Positions 23,101 through 39,261 are shown, counted from the stretch's first letter. The stretch: DNA of 64,000 nucleotides from Antedon bifida (GCA_963402885.1 OY727094.1:3970501-4034500), one strand, 5' to 3'. Numbers and translations: made by a program. The notes: generated from the sequence alone by a model not told the origin.

Positions 23101-25683
23101 CCTCTATTTATGTGAAACCTCTATTATTATTTGACAATTTTGCATAGTAATTAGAATATTAATCATCTTTTATCTATACTATTACTACAGTATAAACATT
23201 AAACTCAGTGGGCTTTTATTATTAATGTCTATGAAACTGATTGAACTTTGTACATTATTTATGTTTAAACTCTCAGTACATACAGTATGAGTTGACATCA
23301 ATGATTCACACATTGAGCCAAATCGTGAGTCTGTAAAATCGATCAACTGAAAACGATATTTCATATTTAATTACAATCTACAATATAATACTTCCTCCTT
23401 CCTCATTTATTGATGTGGTTTTTGGAAAATCAAAGATTATAATTATAAATCTACTGTGTGGTTAAAAACAATAATGAAAGGTGAAAACTACTAACTACTA
23501 CTACTACTGTATCACAGTACAGTATATTTGGTTCATAAATACTTACCTGCGGCGTTTGTTGTTCAGGAGGGTTGTTAGGGGAACATTTATTCGAGGGGGG
23601 CATTTATTTTTATAGTGTAATATGGTAACATTGTATAATCAAATAAATACCCCATAGATTTGAATAAATGCAACACAATTAATATCGAGAAGTTAGTATC
23701 AAAATGCTTGGTAGATTGTAGATCATGTCAATCAATGAATTCTACTACAAATAGAAATGTGTTTGTGATTTTACAATATTTTATGCAAGTGGCGGGTATT
23801 TATTCAAATCAATTCGAGGGAGGGGGGGGGGGCGTTTATTTAAAATGATGTTCTATGGGAGAGTTTATTCGAGGGAGCTGTTTATTCAAAGCAGGGCATT
23901 TATTCAAATAAATACTCAGATATTTTCTACTCCTCTTTACAGTAAAATAAATACTCCTTTCTCTATCAGCTTACTGTGTGTCAGTTTATAATATGTTTGA
24001 AACATTTGTCCAAAAAGTAAGATTAAAATACCTAGGTAAATTGAATACTGGATGTAGAGTATATTTTGTCACACACAAGAGCCATTTAATTAAAATAAAA
24101 ACAATGTTTTGTTATAATTGTACGGCTTAGTTATATTGAAAATTCAGTATAGCAATTGAATGAAATTGACTTGATATGTAGGCCTAGTAATATTGAATAA
24201 GGGAATATTGTTGTCATTGCACAGACTTATTACCATATAACGATAGTACTGTACTCTCAGTTGAGAGTAATATTCAATGCAGAAATATGCAAATTAACAT
24301 TAGAAAATCAATGTTCCAGATGCAATTCAGTCTTGCATAGATTTAGCAATATTAGACAAAAATGAGTGAACATTAATTGTTTTAATTAGATGTCAAACAA
24401 AAATTTTTTTAGGTTCAAGTTGTGTCAGTAAGTTGTGAAAAGGGTTAGCAAAAATGTTTTTCCTTTTGAAAAAAAATAACTTAATACAGTAATAACATTG
24501 TATTATAATATATTTTATCTATTAATTCAAGAATGTAATGTTTACAATAAACAAAAATTACCTCTGTTCTTGCTTGTTCAACTTTTATCCTCGCCTCCAT
24601 CGCAAAGTGAAATGCTGCAAGACATTGCGCTTCTCTTCGTTCACACATCAACATCGGAATCAAAAGTCGCAACCATCCTTCAGACCTCCCTTGAGCATGT
24701 GCCTTGTCACTCTTGGCAAAACCATCAGGGTTATGCGACGTTACGAAAGGTTCCACTAAATCTAACGTACCGGAGTTGACAACGGCGCGTTGTATATCAC
24801 TGTTTGCTGCAAGAGTACATATAGCCAATAACGCATAATACCGAATACTATTATCTTTGTTAAACGCAAGTGGGAATAACCATTCCGGCCCTTTCTGCTC
24901 GATCATCCTTTCCTGGTTCACCGGCCCACCAAACATCGCGCAATTGCATAACCCAGCAGAGCAGTGGCGCAGCGTAATAGTGTCCGTCGATCTACAATTA
25001 AACAACATGCTATGAAGTCCTCCGTATTCTATCACTCGCGTACACGTAGTCGGCGAATGTTTAAATAAGTTCTCTATAATCCCCATGCCTATCTGTATCA
25101 ACTTCGGATCGTCTCTACTGCATGCTAGCTGTACGACTTTTTCTACTCCGCAATCCACGAGATAATCCCGATTCGAAGCTATCATAACTTGTTCAAGAAG
25201 CTGTGCTCCGGCTAACTGCATATCTTTATCGGTGCATGAGCATTTGGAAAGCACAACACTGAGAGCGCCATCTTCCCGTAAAACGTTACTTATGGCGTAC
25301 GCAAGATCGCGGCCGTATTTTGGTATACTCCACGCTTCGTCTACCATATCATACAAGCCGTTCAATGCTTCTAAATTATCATTTCTGTCCTCTGACATCA
25401 GTTTCTCTATTAATTCTCTTGTCTGGTTCAACATCACTATCATCTTTGAACGACCTTCTTCACCCGGAGAACCCGGCGTGCAAGGAACCGACATTTTCCA
25501 GTTGATTTTATTACCACTTCCTACAGAAAAACTAACAGCTCGTTCGGACTCCCTGGAATAAACGGCGGAATTCTGATTACTGTTTTGAATTGCAACTCCG
25601 TCTTGTTGCTCTACTGGCAAATACTCTTGACTTGCGTTACGAACACTTCCAGCTTTTCGGCACGCAGCACATTTGTTGCCCAT
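8154..25683 (-). CDS. SARM1: SARM1, ARM-SAM-SAM-TIR NAD+ hydrolase
   Basis: SARM1 is the NAD+-cleaving switch of axon degeneration; its ARM domain senses NAD+/NMN and holds the TIR domain inactive. Coding exons: 24562-25683, 15622-15840, 13471-13553, 11202-11446, 10867-11023, 9140-9330, 8592-8713 and 8154-8349, about 777 residues (human 724). The ARM domain spans roughly 60-410 ([43 protein letters not shown]), SAM1 about 414-475, SAM2 about 480-555, and TIR from about 594 ([17 protein letters not shown]). The catalytic Glu of DWVHKE is the first codon of exon 8592-8713. The start is the ATG at 25681-25683, giving [10 protein letters not shown]; an upstream TTG frame was not used because a 3' splice site falls between them (exon edge at 25698), so a non-coding 5' exon is likely. 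As assembled, exon 9140-9330 is one base too long for its frame (see findings). The tail after the TIR is Gly/Ser-rich. Confidence 0.93.
9396..10575. mobile_element. Hairpin MITE family B copy with internal minisatellite expansion
   Basis: The left end reads TACAGTAGAACTCCCTATTA and the right end GGGGTTCTACACAGTA, which is its inverted complement with small changes. A compact copy with the same ends lies at 55489-55637. Here the interior, whose arm contains the GTCCCCTTTATAG word, has been replaced by a 1-kb array of a related 17-bp unit. It lies in the SARM1 intron between exons 10867-11023 and 9140-9330. Confidence 0.75.
9521..10539. repeat. 17-bp minisatellite, about 60 copies, with 51-bp higher-order period
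   Basis: The unit is GTCCCCTGAATAGGATT, with 'ggact' and 'tctcc' variants. The tctcc variant recurs at 9864, 9915, 9966, 10017, 10068, 10119 and 10170, and again at 10323, 10374, 10425 and 10476: always 51 bases or a multiple apart. This shows that three-unit blocks have been duplicated as a set. There are no unique spacers, so it is not a CRISPR-like array. Confidence 0.95.
12441..12606. mobile_element. Palindromic MITE family A, copy 2
   Basis: Both termini are present (AAGCTCTGTCTACACTATCA and its inverted complement), with internal TGATGTGCCCA facing TGGGCACATCA. Two internal ATATCACTACCATATTT words are seen. It lies in the SARM1 intron between exons 13471-13553 and 11202-11446. Confidence 0.9.
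13003..13153. mobile_element. Palindromic MITE family A, copy 3
   Basis: Terminal words are TAAAGTGTGTCTACACTAT and GATAGTGTAGACAGAGCTTTA, with two copies of the internal CACTACCATATTTGGGC-type unit. Same SARM1 intron as copy 2. Confidence 0.88.
13268..13397. mobile_element. Palindromic MITE family A, copy 4 (right part only)
   Basis: Three tandem ATATGCCCAAATATGGTAGTG units lead into TGGGCACATCACATTTTTTT and a normal right terminus (GATAGTGTGGACAGAGCTTTA). The left terminus is missing. It lies 115 bp from copy 3, so two insertions or a local duplication occurred here. Confidence 0.85.
13676..13836. mobile_element. Palindromic MITE family A, copy 5
   Basis: Both ends are recognisable, with an eroded left terminus (TAAGCAATGTTTACACTATC) and right terminus GATAGTGTAGACAGAACTTTA. 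Two internal ATATGGTAGTGATATG units. It lies in the SARM1 intron just upstream of exon 13471-13553. Confidence 0.87.
15402..15597 (-). mobile_element. tRNA-derived SINE family C, copy 1
   Basis: Read on the minus strand it starts GTGTAGCTTGGTGGTTAACA, has a B-box-like GTTCAATCCTG, a unique body ending TCCATCCTGTAATTGGCGAG, and an A-rich tail. A copy about 80 percent similar by eye lies on the plus strand at 63731-63953. It sits in the 8-kb-scale SARM1 intron side, just downstream of exon 15622-15840. Confidence 0.8.
16859..16945. repeat. Short foldback element with 21-bp perfect arms
   Basis: CTTTAAAATAAAATTTAATG and its exact inverted complement flank a loop of about 43 bases. The loop carries GCGAAACGTC on the minus strand (read from the plus-strand GACGTTTCGC), a word seen in terminal regions of Penelope-like elements. 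Arms this perfect suggest a fairly recent insertion or strong pairing constraint. Confidence 0.7.
18720..18957 (-). mobile_element. tRNA-derived SINE family D, copy 1
   Basis: On the minus strand the head reads GAGTGGCCAAGCGGTTAAGA (A box, Leu/Ser tRNA-like) with GGGTTCGAGGC (B box). The body carries the words GTTCTGGTGGTAGAA and GGACTATAAACCGTAGG. The body recurs on the plus strand at 37882-38165 and as a fragment at 52690-52745, so this is a dispersed element and not a lone tRNA gene. Confidence 0.82.
19240..19900. repeat. Degenerate AT-rich tandem array, about 110-bp unit
   Basis: Five to six divergent copies of a unit containing ATTATAATTATTTATATTTC, then CTCAAATCCTAATTTGATAT and AAGTCTAAGATTTAAATTAA recur every 100-120 bases. 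It is entirely within the large SARM1 intron. The copies differ enough to look old. Confidence 0.7.
21716..21962. repeat. GATGAT-type microsatellite, about 245 bp
   Basis: Impure (GATGAT)n with GATTATGATGATGATGTTGG blocks duplicated at 21860-21920. Its translations give runs of His or Met/Ile in open frames, which are artefacts of the repeat. Confidence 0.92.
23560..23920. repeat. Patch rich in GGGCATTTATTCGAGGG words
   Basis: Variants of 'catttattcgaggg' and 'catttattcaaat' appear at least six times in about 350 bp, some in inverted orientation (ATTTGAATAAATG). This looks like a decayed repeat element with internal duplications. The family is not recognised. Confidence 0.4.
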
Positions 25684-28600
25684 CCAGATAGTAGTCAGCT
25701 GCGACAATAAATTAGTAAATCATAAGAATTCTGGAAAGAAAAATCTATTTTTAAATTTGTCATACTCATAATACTAAATAGGCTAGTAATCAAAGGCGTG
25801 TAGCCTATCAAGTATCAGTCATTTACTGATACTTTTAGTGGCTACTGTAGTCATAGTAGATAAACATTAAATTAATATTTGTCACCAAAAAATTATAAGG
25901 TTTAAAAAAAGGTTCTTCTATAATTAAACAGTAAAGTAAGTAGGCCTAGTCTAGGCCTACTATAAACTTGTGGAAAAAAATATAGGCCCCAGTCTAAAGT
26001 CTAAATTAGCATTTTTAATGGTAATAAGACCTGAAGTTAATTGTGCTTAACGAACACTGCAATTTCATATACCTAGGCTTACTATATTTTTTTTCACCTG
26101 TGTGTCCAGGCTTCTCCTTTCCAAAATAGGCCTCCCAGCACGGAACCGGCTCTTCAACTCAACTTCACTCGAGGCCTAGGCCTAGGTATATTTGATATAG
26201 TAGCAGCAACAATACCACTTATTTAAATACATTACCAATACAAATCATAATATATTTTACTTACTGCATAATAATCACGTATCAAACAATCAACATATCC
26301 GATCAAAACTGCACTTAATCATCAGTGGTTTTTCCACCCGGCAATCCGTCAGATCCGAAATGAAAATGTGTGTGGTGTGGAATTTTTTTTCTCTGTGGGC
26401 GGTCCCAGGGACCAAAAATTAAAACATCAAAACGTGGTTGTAAAAAAACAATAAATACTTCCAAAAAAACGTTGAACAAATAACAATAGAGAGTATACAA
26501 AATAAATAAAATGAGAATAAACTATTACCCTAAATTCACAAGTACAAATAAATAAATTATTCCAGAATATAAATTTTACAATTGTTTTCATCAAATGAAT
26601 ATTCATTATATTTTGTAAGCTCATCACGCCCCTTTACAAAAGAGGGCAGCAGACATTATTTTATTGTGAACTCTTTACTAAACTTTTTATTTTTGGTACC
26701 TTATCAATACATATTTAAAACTAAATATTAATTTGAACAAACCTAAATAGATCTTTAAAAAAGATCTTATTAGCTTTGTTCAAATTATAAGTTCTTTCTA
26801 AGTTCGATTGTCTTGAAAATATAAATCCTTATACACATGCACATAGTTTTATCGTTACTGTGCAATTGGAAAGAGTTCCATTGGTTTTTTGCTTGTCGTA
26901 GGGTGTTGCTTTTGAGGTCTTACAAAATGCCACAAGGCCGGGAAAAAAAGAAAGATTCCAACGATTCATTAATATAACACAAAGATTTGCATATAATTGA
27001 TTACATAATTGTTTTAATCATTAATTTATGACACACACAAATAATGAGTATAGTTAGAAAATAACATAAAATGCACAATGATCAAATAAATGTGAATAGT
27101 AATTGAGAAAACCTATAGTTTTTATTTATTTAGTATAAAAAGATATTTACTTTATTTTTGTGATGTTTGTGAATTGATGCCAAGATGAAAAAAGGACTAC
27201 TATTATTTTAGTCAGTCATGGACATGCAATCAATTACAATTATCATAGAAATAAAATGCTGTGCAATTTGAATTGCAAAAACATATCGGCATAAAAATTA
27301 ATGTAATTTATAGTTATATAAGTGACAATTGTCATTAGGAAAAACACAGGGTATTGCATAGAGGTAAACTTAATGGAAGAAAAACAATACAACGTAATTA
27401 TTTTGCCAAAAAAAGGAAACTTTCTTACCATGGAATAACTTAAGAGTTATGCCATGCTTAAATTCACTGGTTACAAAACCACCCCTCATGAGGAATGGTA
27501 CAATCCACAATGTCTGAATACATTTTGTTTGTATAAATACATCAGTGTAATATATTATACCTACTACTAGAAGTTTTTAATATAATGAACTGAAAATACA
27601 GTCTATAACATTGTGCTTAACAATATGTATTTTACCAAGTATAAAATGTAATGCAAATCTACCAGTTACTAAATACATACAAAATGATATATATATGCAT
27701 ACTACTATGTATTCAATACCTATACCTCCCTTTCTTGTCACCAGGCAATCAGTCTCTGCTTTTCAGAGGTATTATATTTATACAAAAGAGTAGCAGGACT
27801 TCATATCAATAAAAGATGGGGGTTTCTATCATTGCAATAATTCCATTAGGCACTACCACTTCTTCTATACAGCCATAGCTAATGCTGTCCTTCACATAGA
27901 GCTAATGAATACAATGTATACAGCTTTTATTTTTAATTTGTAAGGCATAAACTGTGTCTAAATTATACAGTACAATTACAAATATATAAAGAGGGCAATT
28001 ATGAAAAAAATCTATTACTATTAAGTGACACCTGTATTTATAAGTGGCCACCTGTATTAAGTGACCACATGTATTTTAGTGTCTTTTTTGTTTGCAATAT
28101 GAAAAAAAAAATGTTTTAATTGCCAAATCTTTAAAAAGGCACAAATTGTTTAAATCTTCACCAAATATTTAAATATTCTTAAACTCTAAAGAAATATAAA
28201 TGAAATCATAATAAACATGAATTTACATATTTTGTAATAAATTTAAGAATAAATATGATGCAGAATAATTTAAATTCCATAGACAAATTAAAATTGAGTA
28301 TTAATAGATAATACTATTAAATTACAGCCATTTCAACAATACAGTAAGTTTAAATATTTACACATATCTTAATAACATGATCTCTGGTTTTCTGGACAGT
28401 GCGCATCCGCTCGATTAAGTCCCCTGATGAGAGAGAGAGAGGGGGGGGGGGGGGGATGTAGCCACTCAATTAAGCCTCCCGATGAGAGAGAGGTGGCTGT
28501 AGCCACTCACTTAAGCCTCCCAATGAGAGAGGTGGCTGTAGCCTCTCGATTAAGCCTCCCAATGAGAGAGAGCGGGGGATGTAGCCACTCAATTAAGCCT

Positions 28601-30073
28601 CCCGATGGGAGAGGGGGAATGGCCACTCAATTAAGCCTCCCAATGAGAGAGAGAGAGCGGGGGATGTAGCCACTCAATTAAGCCTCCCGATGGGAGAGGG
28701 GGAGTGGCCACTCAATTAAGCCTCCCAATGAGAGAGAGAGAGCGGGGGATGTAGCCACTCAATTAAGCCTCCCGATGGGAGAGGGGGAGTGACCACTCAA
28801 TTAAGCCTCCCAATGAGAGAGGGGGTGTAGGTACTTGATTAATCTCCCGATGAGAGGGGGGGGGGGTAAAGCCACTCAATTAACCCTCCCAATGAGAGAG
28901 GGACGTGTAGCCACTCGATTAAGAAGATCTAAAGGAGCGACGATAGCTTTCGAAAATTCAAAAACGAACTGAATGTGAAGAACTAGTGTAGATTTCCTTC
29001 AAAATATGAAATATTGTGCAGACTGTATAACAACTCTTGGACAATTTCTAAACTGTGCACCGATTCTAGGACGTCTAATAAGAAGTACATGACCTGTACA
29101 ATTACTGATAAAAGATAGATTATATTCATATACCCAAGGACTTCTGTATATAAAAACATTAATTTTTCCCCATAATATAATCATACACATATATAATTAT
29201 CGTTTGTGTATTAAAATTAAAATATAAAGATCACATAACTATATGTACAAATTAGTTAGTATGAAAACCACAACATATACAGTACACAGAAGCCTGGTCT
29301 CCATAAAACGCCGTGCTTATCACTATCATCCTATCAGAAAGACGGATTGTTAATATAAAATCAATCGCCCAATCAAACGTATGGTTGTACAGTACTCCAG
29401 AGTCCATTGTCATGTATTTGGTAAGAAGCTTTTCAGTAGGGTGCTTTTGATTTGCGACGACACTTGGATGTAGAATCCACCAAAACTTTGCTAAGGAATA
29501 GCGCACAATGAAGTAACTGACCTAACCTGTCCATCGCAAACCAAAACTGTAAATTTTGTGATGAATAAGATGTATCAGGTCCTATAAAGTCACAGTGCGT
29601 AATCGCTGTATTCTTGCTATCGGGCACAAATTAAAATTGGAGAAAATTCACTTCCTCACATCGCTCGATTCTCTGAATTGATTTTCTGGAAATTGGTATG
29701 AAACTGCTTTATCAAACTTTGACACAAATGACTTTAACCATTGAAACAACATATGACTTCTCTCGTTTCTCGGTCGTCAAAAAAAATCATAAAGACACAC
29801 TTTCTAACTGGAATATGATGCTGTCGCTGATCGAACAAAGAATATTTCTCTACAGCACCACTCTGAAGGCTACAGATTCGTTTATCTAAACATAGAATCA
29901 TTATTCACTAAACTGGATTTATTTTCTAAGGATTTCAGATCGGTTTGTAGAAGTCATGTTCCTGGTCATTGCAAACTTGTAAGGCTTCACGCTTTGTGTA
30001 CACTGGAGCACGTTGGCAAAAAATCGGCAGTCCAGAGAGGTTTCATGGCAACCAGGCACGATAAGAAAGAGGA
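25684..30073. other. Spacer between SARM1 and RAB35
   Basis: This includes the presumed SARM1 5' UTR exon(s) and promoter on the minus strand (somewhere between 25,700 and 26,400), a 0.5-kb minisatellite (28414-28930), and the RAB35 3' end. A minus-strand AATAAA at 29918-29923 is a good candidate RAB35 poly(A) signal, about 150 bases after the stop codon. No further gene is supported; short open frames here have no recognisable protein family. Confidence 0.6.
28414..28930. repeat. Minisatellite with CTCAATTAAGCCTCCCAATG unit
   Basis: Roughly a dozen copies of a 30-60 bp unit combine CACTCAATTAAGCCTCCC with purine-rich GAGAGAGAG and poly-G tracts. A longer three-part block (28580-28790) is itself repeated, showing nested duplication. 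The purine strand is uninterrupted enough to be triplex- or G-rich-structure-prone. Confidence 0.9.
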
Positions 30074-35677
<5,604 letters not shown>

Positions 35678-35942
35678 TCTACAAATGTTTAGTTAATGGA
35701 CTACTATCGTTTTTTCTATTATTCCCTCTCCTAATTTACACCGCCAAACACTGGCTACGTCGGTTGATTTTGGCAAGGAAATCCCTCGTCGTTATTTGAG
35801 GCTCTTTGCCGCTGTGACGTCATCAACGCTAACACGCATGAGCAGAAATTAGGGGTTACCCCTTTCATTCAGAATTTGCATGTGAAAAGAGGAGGAACTG
35901 TCATTTTGTCCATTTTAAGCAGACATTTTGTAATATTTAGTC
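35678..35942. promoter_or_regulatory. Putative bidirectional promoter of RAB35 and ABHD11
   Basis: Only 265 bases separate the two divergent start codons, so both promoters must overlap or lie within the transcribed leaders. The stretch is less AT-rich than its surroundings and contains GTGACGTCATCA (about 35814-35825), a good CRE/ATF-type site. No TATA box is obvious in either direction. The regulatory role is inferred from gene geometry only. Confidence 0.6.
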
Positions 35943-38532
35943 ATGTTTTTGTTTTCTAGATGGAATATATGTTGTATACCGTTTTCAAGAACGTTGAGAA
36001 AGCGTTTAAATTCAAGATGCTTTGAGCAAGGAGTCAGAAGGTGAGATTGTATATAATAAAAATAGCTGAAGTGTCCTCTCTCCTCCTTGCTTGGCACTTG
36101 TCTTGTTTGTTGATGATGTCATACAATATGATGGTGTCATTAGATATCCCATGAATGGAAATAGAAAGTTATTATGATTATGCATAAATATAAATAAATG
36201 ATTATCTAATTTAACAACAATGTTCAAGAAAGTGATGAAAAAAATATTTATAATTGTGTAACACTATACTTATTTTATGATGTTTTTATTTCTTTACTCA
36301 CCTTTTTGTTTCAGGAACTTGGGGAAATTAAAAAGTGGCTATTAGTATTATTATTAGTATTAAATCAAATCTTGGGACATCCTCTGGTTCCATGAGATGA
36401 ATAGCCAACTGCAAAAACTGTAATTGTATCTTCTTTTCTTTTTCATTTATATTTATTATTAGGTATTCTGTGGAACTTGCACATCATATTAATAAAGGAG
36501 ACACAAGTCTGTCAAATATTTTGATATTCCATGGACTGTTTGGATGCAAGAGCAACTGGGCCACACTAGCTAAACGTCTTACCAAGGACACGGGCCATAC
36601 AGTAAGAAGGGATAGGACTACTACCATGTTTTTTTTCCATTTAGGTCAAGTATAGGTGGTGGATGTACAACTAACATTTAGTTGGTCAGCCAATACCAAG
36701 CTCCTTATTTACCTTTAATTAAAAATTGACCAATTACAATTAACAATTAATGCCTTCTTTAAGCTTCTTTCACAGCTGCTCCAGCACGGTTCCAGCAAAT
36801 CAAATTGAACGTTAATGTTTGTTTTCGTTTTTTTTTAGCTTCGTGAAAACAACGTTCAATTTGATTTGCCGAATGACCCTTTAATCAAGGGTGGTCCTCT
36901 CAAATCTGCCCAACCGGTAAATAAATAATAAATACTGTAAATAAATTCATTTTAAATGTAATTGACTAACATTTACAATTTTTGTTTTTTAGACTGTTAC
37001 AGTTGATACACGTAACCATGGTGACAGTCCTCATACTGATGCGATGACATTTGACCTAATGAGTAAAGATATAAGGTCATTGGTGGTTGACAAATTAGGA
37101 CTCTCAAACTGTATCCTGATTGGCCATAGTATGGGTGGTAAAGTCGCTATGGTAACAAGTCTAATTGAGGTACTGTAGTATTATTATGCTAAGATCCACA
37201 CATCCACTTTTCACATGTAATATGAACAAATTTGTTTATCACTTTTTAAAACTTATCTACAATCAACTAAATAATGATAAAAAAGCTTTGATAAATCAGT
37301 AATAACACATTTTTCTGCAGCCCTCTTTGGTGGATAAGTTGATAGTTGTTGACAGCGCACCTAGGCAACAAAGAACATCGGGAGGTGAATCATGGGTAAT
37401 GGAATACATAAACGCAATGCTGTCTGTAAAGTTTAAAGAAAATCTGTCACCATCAGAAATGAGGAAGGATATTGATTTACAGTTACAGAAAACAATGCCA
37501 GTAAGTGTGCAATAGCAATCAATATTTTAAAAAAGAACCCTTGAAGGTCACAATAGGGTTGTGTGGTTCCAGGGCTGTAAAAATGACAAAAATGGTTCTG
37601 TTTTTTCTGTTTTTTTGTAGAAAAATATTCCATATTTTAATGCAGATTTCAACCCATTATGAAAACATAAAATTAAACAAATTAAATTAAATGAATAGAA
37701 AAAACAATGAAAACCTCATTTTTTATCGTTTCCCATATAATCTTTTTTGAGAGACACTGTCAAGTTTGATACAGGAGAACCCCTTTTCCTTCGGGACACC
37801 CCTATTAAGGGGACACTTTGTTGTGTTCCAAAGGTTTCCCTTTCAAGGGATTCCACTAACAGCCAACAATACTGTATAGGCATGGGTTTGAGGCAACTTG
37901 CTCCTAGTTCTGGTGGTGGAACAAGTCTTCTCAGATAAGGACTATAAACCGTAGTTCCATTGTACACAGTTATAACCCATGTGCACCTTGAAGAACACAG
38001 TTCATCATTCGAGACGAGTAGGGGGTTACCCCGGTGAACTGGTTCATAAAATAGACCTTATATCAGGGGGATTACCACCTACCTGATTGGACAGTGATTC
38101 ATTTACTATTGATAATCCTTGGCCACATGTGCCTGAAGACCTCAAATAAAATAACTAAAATGAATTTTGAACATTAAATATCATACTTTTATTTTTACTG
38201 AATAGGAAGATGCTGTGAGGCAGTTTATCATGAAGAACATAAGAAAAAATAACACAAGTTTTGAATGGCAATTGAACCTTAAAGCTTTACTAGACAACCA
38301 TGATGATATGGTCGGCTTCCCAGAATTCCAAAGCACGTTTCCAAAACCCACTCTTTTTGTTAAAGGAGGTCGTTCAGACTATATACTACCATCTGACCAT
38401 ACTGAAATATTTCGGTTATTTCCGTCAGCAACCATTGAAACTGTAGAGGGAGCTGGTCATTGGGTTCATTCCGAAAAGCCTAATGACTTTTTACAAGTTG
38501 TGAAGCGATTTTTAGCCAATAAACAGGAGTGA
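35943..38532 (+). CDS. ABHD11: ABHD11, mitochondrial alpha/beta hydrolase
   Basis: ABHD11 is a mitochondrial serine hydrolase linked to lipoyl-dependent 2-oxoglutarate dehydrogenase function. Coding exons are 35943-36040, 36463-36601, 36993-37169, 37321-37500 and 38206-38532, giving 306 residues (human about 315). Exon 1 was placed by phase: from the ATG at 35943 it stays open, ends in a GT donor with two leftover bases, and joins exon 2 in frame. It encodes an Arg/Ser-rich, acid-poor leader (MFLFSRWNICCIPFSRTLRK) typical of a mitochondrial presequence. The core shows the oxyanion-loop HGLFG, the VDTRNHGDSPH turn, the nucleophile elbow GHSMGG (Ser about 125) and the terminal GAGHWVH (His about 283). 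The frame that opens with GTG at 36470 is just the interior of exon 2. A candidate AATAAA lies at 39789-39794. The divergent neighbour is RAB35. Confidence 0.93.
36792..36872. repeat. Short inverted repeat in ABHD11 intron 2
   Basis: GCAAATCAAATTGAACGTT near 36796 and its exact inverse complement near 36853 are separated by about 38 bases with a poly-T/TAG stretch. It is a small foldback; the family is not recognised. Confidence 0.6.
37882..38165 (+). mobile_element. tRNA-derived SINE family D, copy 2
   Basis: The plus strand carries the same body words as the 18720-18957 element: GTTCTGGTGGTGGAACAAGT, GGACTATAAACCGTAG and CATGTGCACCTTGAAGAAC. The tRNA-like head is truncated or decayed to ATGGGTTTGAGGC. 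It continues further 3' than copy 1, ending near CTCAAATAAAATAACTAAAA. It lies in the last ABHD11 intron, close to the acceptor of exon 38206-38532. Confidence 0.75.
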
Positions 38533-39116
38533 AACAAGTTTGCGAATTTTGTGTAATGATACATTTTGTACCAGTTTAGACTCCTGGTTGGAGAGTCAAT
38601 CAATATCACAGATAAACTTCTCACAAACAGACATGGTAAATGACTCCTGGATGCAAATTGTGTTATGCAAATTTTCCTGTACCTGGATCTTGAAAATGAT
38701 GGCAAATTTATCAGAACACAGAAAAATAATTGCATACACATATTTCTATACTTTACTTTCACACAACATTTAATACAAGTGCAATTTATGTTAAGTTACA
38801 TCAACAGAAGTTAGTTAATCTTTATTACAACCATGGAGTAAGTTATTATTACTCCATGTTACAACAAAATGCCAAGTTTTGTAGAATTGTACTTGACACC
38901 AAAAGGTACTGGGTTCATATCCCTCTGAAGTCATTATATCAACAAAATGTTTGTAACATTCTCATTATTTTTGATTGCGCACAATTTTAATTGTTTAGAT
39001 ATTTTTAAAGTACTGTGTTATCACACTGTTGATTAACATTAAAACAAGAATGAAATATTGTGCAACTATTATATAATGTGTCTACACTACCAACAGCATT
39101 TGAAGAAAATCACATG

Positions 39117-39261
39117 TAAAGCTCTGTTTACACTATCAAACTTTATGTGACAAAAAATGTGATGTGCCCATATATGGACATGATGATGTCATATCACAAC
39201 CATATTTGGGAACTTCACCCTTTTTTTGTCAAACTAGTTTGATAGTGTAGACAGAGCTTTA
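39117..39261. mobile_element. Palindromic MITE family A, copy 7
   Basis: Near-consensus compact copy, 145 bp: TAAAGCTCTGTTTACACTAT to GATAGTGTAGACAGAGCTTTA, with a single internal ATATCACAACCATATTTGGG unit. Confidence 0.92.

Larger units (their letters stand above)
15841..24561 (-). other. SARM1 first coding intron (8.7 kb)
   Basis: No exon-like frame was found on either strand. It holds a foldback element (16859-16945), a tRNA-derived SINE (18720-18957), an AT-rich tandem array (19240-19900), a GATGAT microsatellite (21716-21962) and a GGGCATTTATT-rich repeat patch around 23560-23920. The remainder is AT-rich with nothing recognisable. Confidence 0.8.

Noticed and set aside
25684-25707. SARM1 start at an upstream TTG (MSQLTTIW extension)
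   Set aside because: TTG is not a normal nuclear start, and a branch-point-like TTACTAAT and AG acceptor lie between it and the ATG at 25681-25683.
28427-28669. 80-codon frame with repeated SLPMRE motif
   Set aside because: It comes only from the minisatellite at 28414-28930.
29252-29627. Two overlapping 60-85 codon frames on the minus strand near the RAB35 3' end
   Set aside because: No recognisable domain, no splice-compatible neighbours, and base composition like the surrounding spacer.
36470-36655. ABHD11 start at the GTG of the 36470 frame
   Set aside because: GTG lies inside exon 36463-36601; a phase-compatible ATG exon with a presequence exists at 35943.
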